A stretch of DNA of 64,000 nt from the NCBI GenBank assembly GCA_024734555.1, contig JANPWX010000031.1:445102-509101 (forward strand), read 5' to 3'. Source of the DNA: Trochalopteron elliotii. Lineage: Eukaryota > Chordata > Aves > Passeriformes > Leiothrichidae. Shown one piece after another: positions 37,920-51,300 of the stretch; position 1 is the first letter of the stretch, and every line of letters begins with the position of its first letter. Under the pieces are notes generated by a model. It did no database searches and was not told the origin of the DNA. It worked only from the letters and a program-made list of their open reading frames with translations. Both the position numbers and the translations under genes were made by a program.

Positions 37920-38260
37920 GAAGTGGTTTTATTGAAATATGATGCTGTAAAAGTGTGGCTTAACAAAGTTGAGTATCAAAGTTCACTCTATTACTGTACT
38001 GCTCAAAAGATATAACGATTCAAAAGTACTGAGACAAAATCAGTGTTACCAAGACAAAGTCTTAGAGGACTATATTACGAGCTTATCAGTCACTTACCAA
38101 AAAGCTGTAATTGTTAAGAAGTCTCTCTGCCTTGAGGAGCAATCTTGAGAAGAATCCCATTTCAAGGGAGTCCCCACCATGCTGCCAGCTGCTTAGCAGG
38201 GAGAGCTCAAAGAAGGCTCCCTTAGTCTGTCATATTTATGGAATAAAGTGCTTGGCATGA
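37920..38260 (-). mobile_element. Endogenous retrovirus LTR remnant (probably ERVL class)
   Basis: Shares with the 30.2-31.0 kb element the order CCTTGAGGAGCAATCTTGAG, CAAGGGAGTCC, CTGCCAGCTGC and GGGAGAGCTCAAAGAAGG. A minus-strand AATAAA at 37928-37933 lies downstream in the LTR direction. It is strongly decayed. Boundaries are approximate. Confidence 0.55.
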
Positions 38261-39630
38261 AGTCAAATCACATGTGATGGACAAGGTGTGCGTGAGAATC
38301 CTTGTACCCACAATTTTCTTTGTTCCTTGATGAGTGAGAACTGAAAATGGTGTTTGCTATTTATGGCTTAATTGTGTGATCAGTGCTGCATGCTTGTATG
38401 CATTGATGCTGATTTTGTTGCTTAGCTCCTCTGTGGAATTCAGAGAACAGATTAGAACTAGAGAAGTTGGTCAGCTTGGCTCACAGATCTCTGGCCTTTA
38501 CCTCTTTTGGAGCCTGTATCAAACTACCCCTAGTTCAAATAAGGAGCAAAATACATCCATCATGCCTTCAGACACTCTGGTCTGCAGGGGATCCCCTTAA
38601 AATGCAGAAAGACCCATGCCAGGGCACAACACTCGTAAATAAATCTTGCTGCGAAGAAGTTATCAGTTTACTTACAAATACTTGTTTAACCTCTTGTGAC
38701 TTTGCTCAAAGACAAGCTCTCTAGTTTCTTAAAACTACTCCAAGAGCTTCATCTTGAGGAAAGCTTATTTTGCAGTATAACCTGTCAGAAGGAAACTTTG
38801 TTTATTTTTATTCTTGCTCTCTTTAAATCTTTTGGGGCTCATCACCTCTGTCCTTTCAGGAAATGTCTCTCTATAAAGCGATATTATTTTTTGAAATATG
38901 CAGCTTGTAGCTTTGATATAGTGAATTGTAGAAAAGCTCAGCTTTGACTAGGCCTGTGAGGAGTTTATCCACACTTAGCCTCTAAACTAACCACCTCAAG
39001 TAAAAAATTTTAAGAACTTCCCCAGGAAACATGCAAGATATAAGCTGAAGGCCTTCAATTTTTCTCAGTACACTGGTATTTGAAACTGAAGTTAAGCAAA
39101 AATGTTCAAGGGACTCTCCGCCTATACCTTCTAATCCTACCAAAACAGAGAGAATTTCCTGCGTGCCTGAGTCACTTGTTATTATTACTGTTGTTGCCTT
39201 TGCTGTGTAATTTGAAAGACAATGTACTATTGTCTAGTAATTACAAACACAGAACGCACAAAGTGCTGCAGTCGTTGTGTTGTATACACTTGTTTTTTAT
39301 CCTGTTATATGCACGATGTCCTACTATTTTGAAAAAGATAAAAAGAGATCAAATAGATATTTCCTCTAAACTATCCCTTATCCCTGAGGCACTTGAAGAG
39401 GTATCGGATCGTGTGGAACACTATCATCAGCCTTTATATCATCTTTTGACAATATACTGAGAAAGAAAAACCTTTTTTATCCTTTGTGTGTGGTCCTGAA
39501 AAAAGTGCTAAATGGGTTGTCATTGAAGGTGTTTGAAATTCTACACACATTTTCTCCATGGTTTTTAAATTGTATTATTTTAACAACTAAGTGGCTCCCA
39601 TAGCATGTTGTACAAAGAATGATGACCTAA
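38261..39630. other. AT-rich non-coding DNA
   Basis: Overlapping short open frames at 38334-39460 have no family resemblance or splice support. No gene is called. Confidence 0.5.
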
Positions 39631-40050
39631 TCATAGAATCACAGAAACATTTAAGTTAGAATAGGCTTTACATATCATCCAGTTCCACCCCCCTGCCATG
39701 GGCATGGACATCTTCCACTGGACCAGGTTGTTAAGAGCCCCATTCAGCTTTGGCTTGTACTCTGCCAGGGATGGGGCATCCACAGCTTCTCTGGGAAACC
39801 TGTTCCAGCGCCTCCCCACTCTCACAGTAGGGGATTTCTTTCTAATTACTGATCTAAACCTACCCTCTTTCTGTTTGAAGCCACTCCTCCTCATCCTGTC
39901 ACTACATGGTCTTGTAAATTGTCTCTCTTCAGCTTTCTTGTGGGCTCCATTCAGGTACTGGAAGATGGTAGTAAAGTAACTCCAAAGCCTTCTCTTCTCC
40001 AGGCTGAACAATCACAATTCTCTTAGCCTTTTCTTGTAGGGGATGTGATC
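39631..40050 (-). mobile_element. CR1 LINE, 3' region with ORF2 C-terminus
   Basis: On the minus strand a frame of about 125 codons is the C-terminal end of CR1 ORF2, recognisable by MFSLEKRRLWSYF, GRRWNRFPREAVDAPSL and a conserved basic patch. It is followed by the 3' UTR and a TCATAGAATCACAG end (octamer complement) at 39631. It is 5'-truncated near 40050. The frame is still intact over this length, so it is younger or less decayed than the copy at 15.6 kb. Confidence 0.93.
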
Positions 40051-43000
40051 CATCCATCTAATCATCTAATACTCTGGAGTTTGTAAGCATCTTTCAGAAC
40101 TTTAAAGGTCAGTCTAGATAGTAGCTTTTCACAAGATAGAACACATTATTGTTTTCCTTATTCCCATTTTGCATTGTTTCTGAAATGTGCTCTGAACAAC
40201 AGTAAAAAAGGAGCTAACCTTTGTATGTCCAAGTTTATAACTATCTGGATCAATGTTACTGGATGTTAGGTTCCCCATTGCATACTGATATACAATACAG
40301 ACTTTGTGTACAACTCTAACTAACTTGTTACAAGTTCTTGAAGACATATAGGACAAATGAGTTTTCAGGAGCAAAGGTTCTCATCCTATTTTTGATTCTA
40401 TATGGGGTGTCATTATGCTCACATTGTCTCAGGGAAAAAAAATTATGAACAGTGGCATAGGCAATACAGCAGAGTAAAAATTTGAAACATGACCACTAAA
40501 AACTACTCCTCCTATGAAATGATTAATGCTTTCCACATAAGTGAAATGAACAAATGACCTTCCCCCCAAAATATGATTCCTGAAAAATGGGTCAGAAAAT
40601 GAAATGCAGCAATGAAGTAAATTTTGCTGCAGGGCTTCTGGCTAGCACTTCTCAGATGAAATGACCAGTATATTATGGAATGGTTGAAAATGAATTAGGC
40701 AGACTTAAAAATGCTGAACATCTGTGCAGATCCATGTTTTGGAATGTTATGAGGAGACATTATAGAAAGACCTTAGCACTGAATGCTTGAAGATGCAAAT
40801 ATATTCATATCCAGCACAGTTAAGCATTTACTCTTTGTCTAGTTAATTGGAAGAAGCATGGTTTTATTTTTTGAATCTGTCCTGTGCTGATCCTAGGGAA
40901 ATTTTGTGATTAAGAGATGAAGCTGGCACAAGCATGAGTTTCGAATTTAGAAAAATCAGTGTGAGTCCAAACTGAGGTAATACCAGCAGAACTGGATGGA
41001 ACACTGAAAGATCAGAAAAAAAATACAAATTTATTTGCCTGTCTGTTTTTAAATACTATGTTTTCATCTGTAGTACATTTACTGATACATATATATACAC
41101 ACATATGATATAGGCACATCTTAAAAATCCATACATTTTCTTTTCTCCTCATTCAAAGCAGAAATTTGCCAAAGAAGGCCTGTCTGAGACACAAACTAAG
41201 TGTTGCTTATTACAGAAAGGGAATGATTAACACGGTATTACATCCTTATAGGAAGTCTTAACTCAGGCAGCCTTGTAGGGAGGCAGAATTGCAAGACAGG
41301 ATCTTGTCCTTGGCTACTGGGTAAGGCTGGGTTATCGATTCCCTCCATATGTTCCTAATAAAACATGCCTCTACTCTTCACATGCTGGAGTAAATTAAAC
41401 TGTAACATTTGACTCTCCCCTGAGACGAAGGCTCAACAGGTACTACTGCAGGTATTTCATTCTGAAGGAATTGAGAAAAGCCTGAACAACCCCAACTTTT
41501 TCGAGACGTGATTCTTACTGCTTATTGTACAGACGTGGCTTACCTTTTACTAGCAAAATAAATAAGTAAAGCCACACAGTTATAGTAAATATTCCCTGAA
41601 GGGCAGAACTGTGTATGCAAGTCAGTTGCGTGGATGAGGATCGCAAATTGCCTCTGTTGGAATGGGAGTTGCCTCTGTGTCAGCTTCAGAAGCCAATATA
41701 GAAATAACACTTGGTGTTTGTGAAAAGGAGTACCTTTCCTCAAGCAGTTTTCAGAGCTTGAGAAGCCACATCTAACAAAATCTTCCATCAACTCTGTGAG
41801 GCAAGTAAGTAGCAATATTAAATGCATTTTCAGCACTAATTGGAGCTCTGTGGTTTTGTTCCTATAATTTGTGATTTTTCTCTTCATCTCACACTGGAAA
41901 GATAAATCAACATTTTAAAATTGTCTGCAAGAAAGGTTACAAGAAAAAGTTATTCTGGAAATGCTGAGAAGACCTGTCTGACACATTTAATTACCTGTTT
42001 TCCTTTTACCTGTCTTTACAAAATACAATTAGATGAAATACATGCAATCAAAGTGACTGAATTAAAATACCTTTTTTAAAAGAAATACAGTTCTTATATG
42101 GTTGAATCAAAATATATTGCCTTTTAAAAAAATATTTCCTTCTTCCAAATCTACAGATGTAAAAATTTCTGATGAACATTTTGATTTCAAATTGCCATAT
42201 ATGTATATATAATCCAGATCTGTACTTATACCTACATCTATATTTTAACTATGTGGTCTATATCTATTTGGAAATATATGTATTTGACAGGCACTTGAAT
42301 TTAGGTGATGTCTTTTGGGGAAAATAGGCACAGCCAGTAAACCTTTACGGAGCACAGTTGTCATACCCTTCTCTCACCCCTCTTCAACTGAACTGCTGAG
42401 CTGTAGTGGGCACTGAAAAAAGTGGGGGCTAAAGGGTAAAACACCAACGTGCACTTCAACCCAGCAACATTTTACCTTGCTCTGCGGTTTTTACCACAGG
42501 TTAAATCCTGAAGGCTAGTTAAAGTAACTCAGATATATCAGATACCCTTCGTGGCAAAAGCTTCCTTTGAAGACTATCTCCATTGTCTATGGATCTAATC
42601 TAGTTCAGCTGTTTTGTGTAGTTTTTTGTGAATGTCCTAGTCTTTCACCATTATTTAATAGCCAGGCACTGCCATGCCATTAAAGCTCCCTTTGTTTGTT
42701 TGTGTGGCAAGTGTGATCCCTAGACATTTAAAAGTACAGTATGAGAAAAGAGCAGTTGCCACATGTTCCCTGGGAAATGTTAAATTGTTCTCTTTAAGGA
42801 CAGCACTTACAAAACAGTGATTGCCAGGCAACTATAGAAAGATAATCAAACTTTTCAGTGTTTTGTGCTTTTTAGATCTATTTCTCATATCAACTGGTTT
42901 TTTATTGCTGGAGATCTGATTTTTTTCCAGCTGTCATTCATCTAATTCACAGCAGTGGCCACCCAAATTGCTGTATTCAATATGAGAGCCAAATTACTTT

Positions 43001-46000
43001 ACCTGTCGACATTCTGCTTTTGTCTTCATTGTAAATATCATTCAACCCTAAGAATATTGTCTCTGCTGGTGCAGAAGTGAGTAGGAATGCCAACAGAAAT
43101 TAAATGACATTTTATCACTTTTGAGATAGCATATGATTTGTTTTAAGAGATGATTGCATTTTCTACACGTATTTCATCAACTGGCATCTCTATTGCTTCC
43201 TGATCCAGCTTCCCCTGAAGCCAGTTGTAATTTTTCAGAGACTTCACACAGAGCTGGATTAGGCTCAATATGATTGATAGAAAGATATTAATCAAACAGA
43301 ATAAATTTTACAATTAGGTTGGCAGGCTTATTGCCTCCATAGATCTTAGATGTTTAAGGAGACAATAAATACCTGATAGATGACAGTATTGATCTCCTAT
43401 TCTAGAACCCTGTTCCTGGCAATGTGCATTTGATCCAGAAGGTGCCACGTTCAGCACTCTGCCTGTTGAGTAGGAGTTTAGCTGTTTACTTCCAGACCCT
43501 TTGCATATGTAACTCACAGAGAAAAGAGGTTGGATGTTGCTTTCTTACTGTAGTTCTCACAGTCACCATTTTTTTAAAGATCAGGAGATAGCCAGAGAAA
43601 TCAAATGAGGTGAGATGCACAGACTGAACAGATTGCATACAAAGAGGAACTATCTTTCAGTCACTTGTAAATTCTGTGTGTTCTGGGTATGACACTCATC
43701 AGCCCTTGCCCTCTTCCATATAGAATCATTTACTCTCACTTTACTCATGACAATGACAAGAGAGCTACCAGGTAATGAATCACCAAACTTTTGTTTCAGC
43801 AGTGACAAGAACTTTTAAAACCCCACTTTATCTCTTAAATAGCTAACAGACTAGGAGAATGTGGCCATAGCTTCTTAAAATCACATTGTAAAAAAAAATC
43901 CTCAATGCATATTTATTGATGTTACTTTAAAAATAACTTGGGAGCAGGTGTTCATAAAACTTGGTGCATGAATGCTTGCAAAAAGTAATCATCCAAAACA
44001 TTCAAAGACTAATTCATAAATTCATGTAGCTGTTGAAACAAACATTCACTGACAAAATATTTCTGGTATTAGCTCATCTCTTGCCTGAACTTCAGAGACG
44101 GCTTGTGGAGAAAAATGTTAAAAGAAATAATTTAAAAAGAAAATTTCCTTTTAATAGATGCACCTTTGAAAGGCTACTTTTGAGTGAAGTATAAATACAT
44201 TCAGACTTAAATATACTGTTCTGATGATAGTGTTGTGTTTTTAATGGTCTCTCATAAAAGTGTGGCAGTGCTGGTGAAATGTGCTGCATGACTTTTTGCA
44301 ATTTTTTCAAAGTGGAAGTGGATCACTCCACTTATTTCAACAACAATAGGAAGTTGCCTGATATTCTGCATGAATAAAAATGATGGTTTTCAATTTCTTT
44401 TAGGATGAAGAAGACCATTTGCCAGGAAATGGGAAGCTTCAAACAAGAATATTGTTTGCTTCAACTGCTGCACAACTGAATACCTTTAAAACTTAAATGC
44501 TTTACCACACAGGATAGAATTCCATGGCCAAAACTCACAGCCATACAAGAGAGTAGAAAAAGACCTGCAGAAATAACTCCAAAATGTCAAAATACTTACT
44601 TTGAAATTAGATAATATTTGGCCAGACAAAAAGTGAATTTATGGCAAAACAGTTAAAGAACTCACTGATGGTCATTGACAAGAAAAAAGATAATAGTTTC
44701 ACATTAGTTTTAAAAATTCCTATGAAATTCAAATGGTACCTTAATTCACCACAAATATTTACTTATTGTCCAAAGAACTCAAGTTATCAATAATTTATAT
44801 GAACATCTTGTTTGATGGAGCTAGAGTTTTAGAAACAGCTGTTTTTAAGACTATCCTTACTATATAACTCAGATAAGTATTTATCTTGTCTACTGAGGGT
44901 GTCTGATGTCATAAAGCTATCTTTATGACAAAAAGACTAAAATTATTTGATTTGGGAGATTTCATGCGTGGGTGGTTTTTCAGTTTTGGTCTTTGTTTGG
45001 GTTTTTGTGTTCAGTTTTTTGTTTTGTTTTGGTTTTTATCTGAACACAGTGCAAAAATCTTTAAACTTTCAGTGTTTAAAAACACACATTTTTGAAAAAG
45101 CAAGGCATTCACTTCAACAGAATTTGATTATTAGTGAGTTCCCAGTTACATAAAGCCATCTCAAAATTATGCAAAACCAAACAGCTCTGTTTCAAAAGAT
45201 AGTATTGAGACATTTCTTTTACTTAAAAACTTATTTCCAAATTTTTTAGAGAGGTTATTGCTGGAGAATATCAGTCCACTGATCTTCTTTTTAAACTAGG
45301 TGCCCACTTCAGCATTAGTCTGGGCTTATTAACTCATAAAAAATACACCATGGTGGTAAAATAAGTTATATGTCATCCCTAGAGAAAAAGAACCAGGAGG
45401 AATAAGGACACATAGAGTAATAAACCCCGTTATTTAGCCTTGCAGAGCAAAGAAGAGGACAAAATTCCCAGCAGATGTTAAAATCAGTGTGGCTAACCTC
45501 AGTCCAATTATTCTGTGCTGATTTACACCAGCTGGGGTTCAGGAGGTGAATGCCTAAGGTGCAGATGTGAACTACATAAGCTACGCCGACCTTTGAGGAT
45601 GCTTCTCTCTTCGACTTAATAAAGTGTTCCTGAGGCACCTTGATTATATTCATATTTATCTCTTGCCATTTACATGAATTAGGTTGTCATGACAGCTGTT
45701 CTTCACTTACCTAGCTAATAATGGTAGTTTCTGGAGCTTTTTGCAGTAGTCCTTTTCTCTCAATGTGTGCATATCTGTTGTGACTTTTCAGTGCCTTTCA
45801 GATTTAACCAGCCTCAGAAACGTGTCTTCAAATCTGTGCTGCATATTCCAAAGGTCATAGCTAAGCTGACACGTACAGATTTATGCATTATAATTCTTCT
45901 GCTTTTGCACTTACTGCACAGAATACTTGTGAAATATTGTATTGATTTTTATAATTTTAATGTGGTTATTTTCTGAATCTTTCTAGTCCCTCTCACCTTA

Positions 46001-46482
46001 GCTGACCAATTAAGTGGCCAAATCAGAGACATCTTTCTCTTAGTTTATCCAATCAAAATATGCTTCTCCATTTAGCATATTTTAGAATTGCTTTCTGTGC
46101 TTTGATTTCTAACCTACAGAATATCCTCTCAAGGGCAAGTGAGCCTTAAAACCTCATGGCTACTTGCACATTTCAAGGCCTTTTCCTTAGCAGTGCTGCA
46201 TTGTTATTCAAGTTTTGCCGTTGGCTTAGCCATGTCCATAAGTTGAAATTTACTTTGTGTACTTTATTGTCTATAGACTTAGCTATATTAAAATTGGAAG
46301 GGTGATATTCACTAGTATTGTATGAGTAGTTATTACAGTATAAGCCTGTCTGAAAATCACAGCAAAATCTCTTGAATCTTTTCTGAAGAAAAGGTACTAT
46401 ATCAAACATAAACAGCTGCTGCAATTACATAAGGTAGAATTCAGTCTGCTTGGAGCACAAGCCAGTTACCAGCAGGAGTCAG
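40051..46482. other. AT-rich non-coding DNA
   Basis: About 6.4 kb with no recognised gene. TA/CA-rich patches lie at 41085-41112 and 42196-42212, and a T/G-rich run at about 44976-45038. An X-box-like site lies at 42820-42832. A weak 62-bp exon-like segment at 45792-45853 has a poor donor. Confidence 0.5.
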
Positions 46483-46506
46483 TAATTGTTCCACTAGGAA
46501 CAATTA
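46483..46506. repeat. Perfect 10-bp inverted repeat with 4-base loop
   Basis: TAATTGTTCC and its exact complement GGAACAATTA, separated by ACTA. It could form a short hairpin or be an everted TGTTCC half-site pair. Function is unknown. Confidence 0.8.
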
Positions 46507-48280
46507 TCTAAACTATATGGGAGGTAACAGGGATTTTCATCCTGGAACATTTTAAATTCTTTTGGTTTTGAAGGAAACAGTTACTTACCTAGAAATTGCA
46601 ATCATTCCAAGGACTTTTCTGTCCAGTGCTATACAGCTATGGACTGTGTCCCATCGTCATTGAAAAAATAATAAACAACTGGTGCTATTACATATACCAC
46701 AAAAACTTGGAATAAACTCAGTATCATGTGAAAAAACCTCAGGGGCTATCTCACTGACTCTCTGGTCTCTAATTATGCAACTTCTTTTCGCATTCAGTAG
46801 GGGTATTGACTACCTAGAACCAAGCTGTGATCTTGAATTCACCCTTTGATTTATTTCTTGTGTTCCGATTGAAAAACATATGTAGTTTATACACAGTTCT
46901 CCCCCAACACTGAAAGACACCAAACAGCAGCACACAGGTTGAGCCAGAGTCTAGATGTGTGCAGAGACCTGGGGCCCTTTTTCTCGTTCCTGCCCTCTGT
47001 GATACTGGAAGCATTGTGCTGGTCTTGTTTCCTTTAAGATGGAGATTTGCTGTCCATTAGAACTGAGTGAGGGCAACCTGTCTAGGAGGAAAAGGGGACC
47101 ACAAAACCCATGACTATTACTGTAAACTCATTTTCTGGCTGGTGGTGGAAAAGTACAGCTATGTTTTGCATTTCCTGTAGTAAGGTCTTTGCCCTCGCCC
47201 CTCTGCTTCCTTGGGGCTTTTTAGTGCGCTTGTTCCAGTCCAGCACCAGATTTACCTCCTGCACAACAGCTGCAGAGTCCCCGTGGTTTTGCTGTTGCAG
47301 CCTAACCTGCACAGCTAATTTGACAATCCCGTGGCATGGCTTCTCCTGTAATTGCCTTATGGAGCCTTTTAACAATGGTAGTAATACATTTCTTGCTGTT
47401 TGAAAAATGGAAGTGGTGGCAGTTACCACAGGTGAGCACAACAAATACTGGCGCAGTTAAAAAGAATCAGTTTAGGAAGGGCTGTGGAATTGTGCATTAG
47501 GGCTGCACAATTTGACATTTTGCCCATAGAGATCTGTTTCAGAGATTTTCAATTATTTTCTTAGTGAATTTATGACTTTTGAAAGGCTTCATGCTGATGG
47601 CCATGGAGACGGAAATCCTTTACTCATAAGACAAATAGTGGCAGTACCAGCTTTCTAACACTAATGTGCCTCAAGTGCAACTCTGTCCTAAAGAAGTGAT
47701 TGCAGCCTTTACATTCTTTCATGACTTTGCTAGGAGATTAGAGGGCATGCTGATAAGAACCAGATGAGGGTTTTAATTAGGTGAATACGTATTCAGTGTG
47801 GATAAAGTTCAGGTTATCTCAGCTGCGTTCATACAGTAGGCTATAGCCATCCTATGATAGAAATTTCTAGCCAATATGGACTCGAATAAAAAGTTAAACA
47901 GTAACTTACATCTGAAAGTGCTACCCCTTGCATTTTGGAAAATCTCTTGTGGGTGTCCCAAGATGCTTGTGACTTCAAGAAAGAGTTGAGTCCTGTACTA
48001 AAGGACTATACATAAAATCAGGAAGAGGTGAACAAAGGAGAAGTGTGACATATCAAACTCCTATTACTTCTGTTTTAGCATTTCCATTAACAAGATTTCT
48101 GGGGTGAAAAGTGCAGGAAATCTGTAAAGAACTTGAAGTTCACAGTTTGTCTGATTTACCTGGGTGTTATGACAACTTCATGTCATGTTATGACAATAAT
48201 ACATGGTATGTGGTACATTCTATGGACAAAATGGTTCAAATGCACATTGAACAATAAGCAGAACTAGATAGTGTGTGTTT
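46507..48280. other. Non-coding DNA with a GC-richer open segment
   Basis: Mostly AT-rich. At 47082-47441 the minus strand has a frame open for about 120 codons with mixed, protein-like composition (Gln-rich in the middle). It begins without an ATG and has no recognised domain. It could be a decayed element or an exon of an unknown gene. Confidence 0.35.
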
Positions 48281-48324
48281 CTCTACATATATATACATAT
48301 ATATGTGTATATATATATACACAT
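48281..48324. repeat. (TA)n/(CA)n repeat with a perfect palindrome
   Basis: A TA-rich dinucleotide run whose last 22 bp (48303-48324, ATGTG...CACAT) form a perfect palindrome, able to extrude as a cruciform. Confidence 0.85.
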
Positions 48325-51300
48325 GGATGTAGTTTGCTTAGCTCATCCAAGAAGTTCCTATTCAAAAGCTCCTTTGAGAAATTTGTCACTCCTCACTGTG
48401 GATGCAGGGAGGTGCTTCTACTCCTGCTGGAACTAACAGCAGTGTTTCCTTTGTATCTTTTTCTCTGAATTTTCTGCCCAGTTATATACCCACAGTACAG
48501 CTGAACACCTAGATCACCTTTAAATCTTTAAGTAATGAGACTGCAGAAACAGTTACCAAGCTCTGAAAGCAAAAATCTTTCTGTTCAATCTTGTCAAAAG
48601 AAGTGCCTGAAACTTTTAGCAGCAGACTAAACTTGCACTATCTTCCAGGCAGATTCCAGTTAGATTGATGCCATTATTACGGTGGCTCAGAGATCCTCAA
48701 CTCACAACTCCTAGGTTACATGCAGCTTTTTCAAGATGTTCCCTGGAACTTTCAGTTTTCTAACTGGAGTTTACAGCCTAATTATTTTTCTTACTCCATA
48801 TGGATCCTGTAGGGTGACTTTTTAAGGTTTATGAAAAGGAAATTAAATGAAATTAAATGAAATGAGAATTAGTCCCTTTTGAAGCTATATGAATATTTTT
48901 TCTGTTGTGTGGTATAGTACTCACCATAAAAAAATTCCCAACAGTAACAAAACCCTGCATGTATTAACTTTTACCACTATAAAAAATCCAATCAACAACA
49001 ACTTAATAAAATAAAAAATACTAAATCTGAACCCAGTGTACACAATCAAAATCAGCTACAGTCAACAGTGGCACTGTTGACCTTGACCCAGAGTGCTAGC
49101 CATATTTAAATAGCAATCTTTCAGATTATATCTCCATATACATGGATTTCAGTTTTCCTCTGACTGTATCCCTACCTGACATTTATGATGTGCTGATTCC
49201 ATCCCTCCTTATCCCCTGGATGGGATGAAAAACATGTAACTGGAAAATACTGACAGCAATTCTCTGAATAACCCCAATAGAAGCTGGGTGAGATGTAGCT
49301 GATTGCCTAAAGAATGTTCACACAAATACATAATGAAGCAATTCCATCTTAAACTTCTTTCCCCAAGGTAAGGCATCATGGTGCTGGGAGCCTTGTCTCC
49401 TCCTGGTCTGATCCTGGAGAGAGAAGCCATGACATTTTTTCTCCCATGGCACTTTTCAGATGCAAGACTTAACCCCTAGGGCTGTAGACAGCTGAGCATA
49501 ATTTAGGGAGCCATGGACTTTTCTAAATTGTACTGAAGACGGAAGAAAAACAAATATGATTTATAGCCACATTGGTTATTTTCCTTCTTTCCTCAGCCAT
49601 GCTAAGATTATACTGGTTTCAGTTTAAGCATCTAAATTAGTTCTTATCCTTTATTCATGCAATTCATGATAAGCATAAAAGGTGATGCCTTCATGAGGTC
49701 CTTTTGCACTTATAAATCTCCACAAGAAAGATAAAACTGTGTTATGTAAGTTTTATGATATTACCAACTCATTTTGCAAAAATGCAGCTGATTGTGACTG
49801 CGTTCTTTGTAATGGATCTGTGGCAATGACAACCATATGCTCTCTGTTTTCTATTACCAGGTTTTTAAATCATTAAAATCATTAAGGATTCTTGGAGGCT
49901 TTGTAAAGAAAAATAATTGCGGTAATAAGGACGTGTCTTAAGACTTTTTCATTGGTGAAGGATAGCTTTACAAACTGTTTGGTTTATTTTCTTTCTAAAT
50001 TCCTTCCTAGTGTAAAACATTGTGTAGTGATCATCATTTAAGGGATCATCTCAGTTGTGTCCTCACACATTAAAATAATGTTAAAATATCGTTATGTAGA
50101 AGACTGAGGTAACATGAAATGCTGAATCTTTTACATCTCTAGGCATTAAGAAGAAAAAATAAAGGCATAAATTTGCAAGACTTACTAAGAAATACAATGG
50201 TACTGTAGACTTCCAAGAGAAAGAAATCCATGATGCACGGTAAGAAATCAGTGTTACTCTCTTACCCAAAGTGAAAGAGTTATACAATTTCCCAAATGCT
50301 ACAGATTATTTTTCTATTAATTCCTTAATGATGGAGGGATGTAGCTCATTCTATGATGTACTTTTCAAGCACTGTGGCAAAGATAAATAATACAGAGAAA
50401 TCAGCATGAATGGATCAGAGTATTTCTGCCACAGACTTGAGGAGTATCATTTGGGATAACTGCAGTGCCAGAACTACCAGCAGAGTCGTGAAGGATATCT
50501 CTACGACAGGGACAATTAATGTACAAAATAATCATTGGCCTTTTACAATGAATGCTTCTCAGAAAACTATTAAATATATTATGTTTAAAATTATATAAAT
50601 CCATCCAAATAATTAATATTTCTGCCAGCAACCTTTTTCTTGAAATTTATCTGAATAGTCTCCAAGCATGGTCATTACCTCATCCATTTCAAGGACATTT
50701 GGCCTTGTGGAATAATAGCATGTCACATTTGGGAACAGAATATCCTGTGAAAACTATCTAGTCTATTCACTCAGCTCTCAATTCATAATTGCCTATACAC
50801 TGTTCACATGTTTTAAATGTACTGAGGGCACTTCTCAGTAAAGACTCGGGTTTGTTAGCTCACACAATTTTAAATAAAGTCTAAATGTGTTGACTTATTA
50901 GGTTTGCTTCTGATTTCTGCAGTATCTTAGGCTCATAATCTACTCTCTGCTCTATCTTAATCTTATAGTCCTAGGTAGAGATTAGGACAGCAAATAAAAG
51001 GAAAGAAACATGCCTTGACACTGTTGTAATCAATTGAATTAATTGACCTCTGTCAAAGGACAGATCTTAATTTCTAAAACTGTGGACATCTTTATTTTTT
51101 TGTAGTGTTTTCGTTTTTCTCAAGATGCAAGTTTTATGATTTAATGAATTAATAAATTAAATCAAGGCTTAAATATGTTAAAAAGACCATTTGTATGAAG
51201 AAAGTATGGAAAAATGTGGTAGAAAAAGAAGTATGAAGAATGTGCTCCAAAGAAGTGTCAAAAGGGAACTCAGAAAAACATGCAAGAGCAGAAGCATTGT

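Noticed and set aside
39080..39460. 126-codon plus-strand frame
   Set aside because: Leucine-rich from AT/T-rich DNA, no splice signals or family resemblance; comparable frames are expected by chance in 64 kb.
45792..45853. 62-bp exon-like segment after TGTTGTGACTTTTCAG
   Set aside because: The donor (GTCATA) is poor, the segment is short and nothing else supports it.
50341..50360. CATTCTATGATG resembling a CR1 tail octamer
   Set aside because: No CR1 3' UTR precedes it; a single octamer-like match is not enough.
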